Assembly: GCA_964485405.1 (NCBI GenBank)
Contig: CAZAJG010000002.1
Coordinates: 1 to 64,000 of the forward strand
Direction: 5' to 3'
DNA: 64,000 bases
From: CAKZNE01 sp964485405
GTDB lineage: Bacteria > Bacteroidota > Bacteroidia > Flavobacteriales > Schleiferiaceae
In this document: positions 63,437 to 64,000 of the stretch, piece by piece
Layout of the letters: the number at the start of each line of letters is the position of its first letter
Numbering within the stretch: position 1 is the first letter of the stretch
Position numbers and translations under genes: made by a program
Notes under the pieces: generated by a model
Databases searched by the model: none
The model's input: only the letters and a program-made list of their open reading frames with translations
What the model was told of the DNA's origin: nothing

Positions 63437-64000
63437 TTATTCTTCAAATTCGGATCGCAATATGCTTCTTACCTCTTCAACAGTTTCTTCTTCGAGGTCT
63501 GTTCTAGACACAAGTTCTTCAACACTTAAATCTAAAACGCTTCTAGCGGTATCACAACCCTTAGCTTTTAATTCTTCGATTATCCAGCTTTCAATTTCAT
63601 CTGAAAACTCGGTTAATTCGATATCTTCATCTTCGTCTACATCTCTGTAAACATCGATTTCATAGCCTGTTAACTGTCCGGCTAATTTAATATTCATTCC
63701 TCGTTTACCAATAGCCAAAGAAACCTGGTCCGGTTTTAAAAACACCTCAGCTTTCATTTCTGATTCGTCTAAAACAATGGAGGTAACTTTTGCTGGGCTC
63801 AATGCTCTTTGTACAAAAAGTTGAGCATTGTTGGTATAGTTGATTACATCAATATTTTCGTTTCCTAGCTCTCTTACAATACTGTGAATACGACTCCCTT
63901 TCATCCCTACACAGGCTCCTACCGGGTCAATTCTATCATCGTAAGATTCTACTGCAACTTTTGCTTTTTCACCTGGCTCGCGAACCACTTTTTTCACTAC
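63437..64000 (-). CDS. nusA: Transcription factor NusA, N-terminal part outside the window
   Basis: The C-terminal 187 residues; the frame is open to the window edge. KH domains are visible: VREPGEKAKVAVESYDDRIDPVGACVGMKGSRIHSIVREL (split by family convention), INYTNNAQLFVQRALSPAKV and VSLAIGKRGMNIKLAGQLTGYEIDV, then an acidic helical tail with a helix-hairpin-helix-like end (VSRTDLEEETVEEVRSIL). NusA controls pausing, termination and antitermination. The nusA-infB order is the widely conserved one. Confidence 0.95.
   Translation of the reverse strand, partial: VVKKVVREPGEKAKVAVESYDDRIDPVGACVGMKGSRIHSIVRELGNENIDVINYTNNAQLFVQRALSPAKVTSIVLDESEMKAEVFLKPDQVSLAIGKRGMNIKLAGQLTGYEIDVYRDVDEDEDIELTEFSDEIESWIIEELKAKGCDTARSVLDLSVEELVSRTDLEEETVEEVRSILRSEFEE

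Overview
The window reads as a chromosomal segment of a moderately AT-rich member of the Bacteroidota, most likely order Flavobacteriales. The signs are SprA/Sov, several type IX secretion cargo proteins with C-terminal sorting domains, Omp28-type proteins, alternative complex III (Act), bacterial mevalonate-pathway genes, and repeated promoter boxes of the Bacteroidota type (TAnnTTTG) about 17-45 bases before start codons. Assignment below the order is not attempted. No rRNA, tRNA, CRISPR array, insertion sequence or prophage was found. Three runs of exactly ten N (53489, 58089, 62121) mark contig joins, and each falls inside a gene.

Layout. 1-5.6 kb (+): end of a QueD-like gene, fabD, a mevalonate block (mvaD, GHMP kinase, UbiA prenyltransferase) and an M20 peptidase. 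5.6-19 kb: a DUF255 thioredoxin-fold protein, an S41 protease with a coiled secreted partner, two type IX cargo proteins (LamG and Kelch), DUF1684, a two-part glycosyltransferase, a run of three small exported proteins, and a MATE efflux gene with a striking leader. 19-28.4 kb: tag against tsaB, a TolC/adaptor pair, a cytochrome oxidase accessory operon (ctaB, two subunit III genes, subunit IV, SCO, DUF420, a small Cys protein) and cysQ. 28.5-38.8 kb (-): ruvA-sprA, gcvH-vanZ and two TonB genes. 39-46 kb: secreted and envelope proteins (T9SS cargo, two Omp28, TlpA, DUF6029, a beta-barrel). 46-48 kb (-): ruvB-queG. 48-59.8 kb (-): one respiratory operon, actABCDEF, an unlisted 53-codon gene, ctaC and ctaD. 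60-64 kb: a SPOR protein, infB and the end of nusA.

How the genes fit together. The act/cox operon encodes a quinol:cytochrome c oxidoreductase followed by an aa3-type oxidase. The 23-27.5 kb operon supplies heme O synthesis (ctaB), copper delivery (SCO) and the remaining oxidase subunits, so nearly the whole terminal respiratory chain is here. SprA is the outer-membrane pore through which the LamG, Kelch and large Omp28-type cargo would leave the cell.

The most interesting signal is the 150-base leader of the MATE efflux gene (17435-17584). It holds a promoter-like box, a 19-codon leader ORF, four nested complementary segments spanning 114 bases and a T-run, which is the architecture expected of a drug-responsive attenuator. 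The second is the 53-codon membrane-protein gene at 50966-51127, which resembles a free-standing copy of the extra N-terminal helix of the neighbouring oxidase subunit II.
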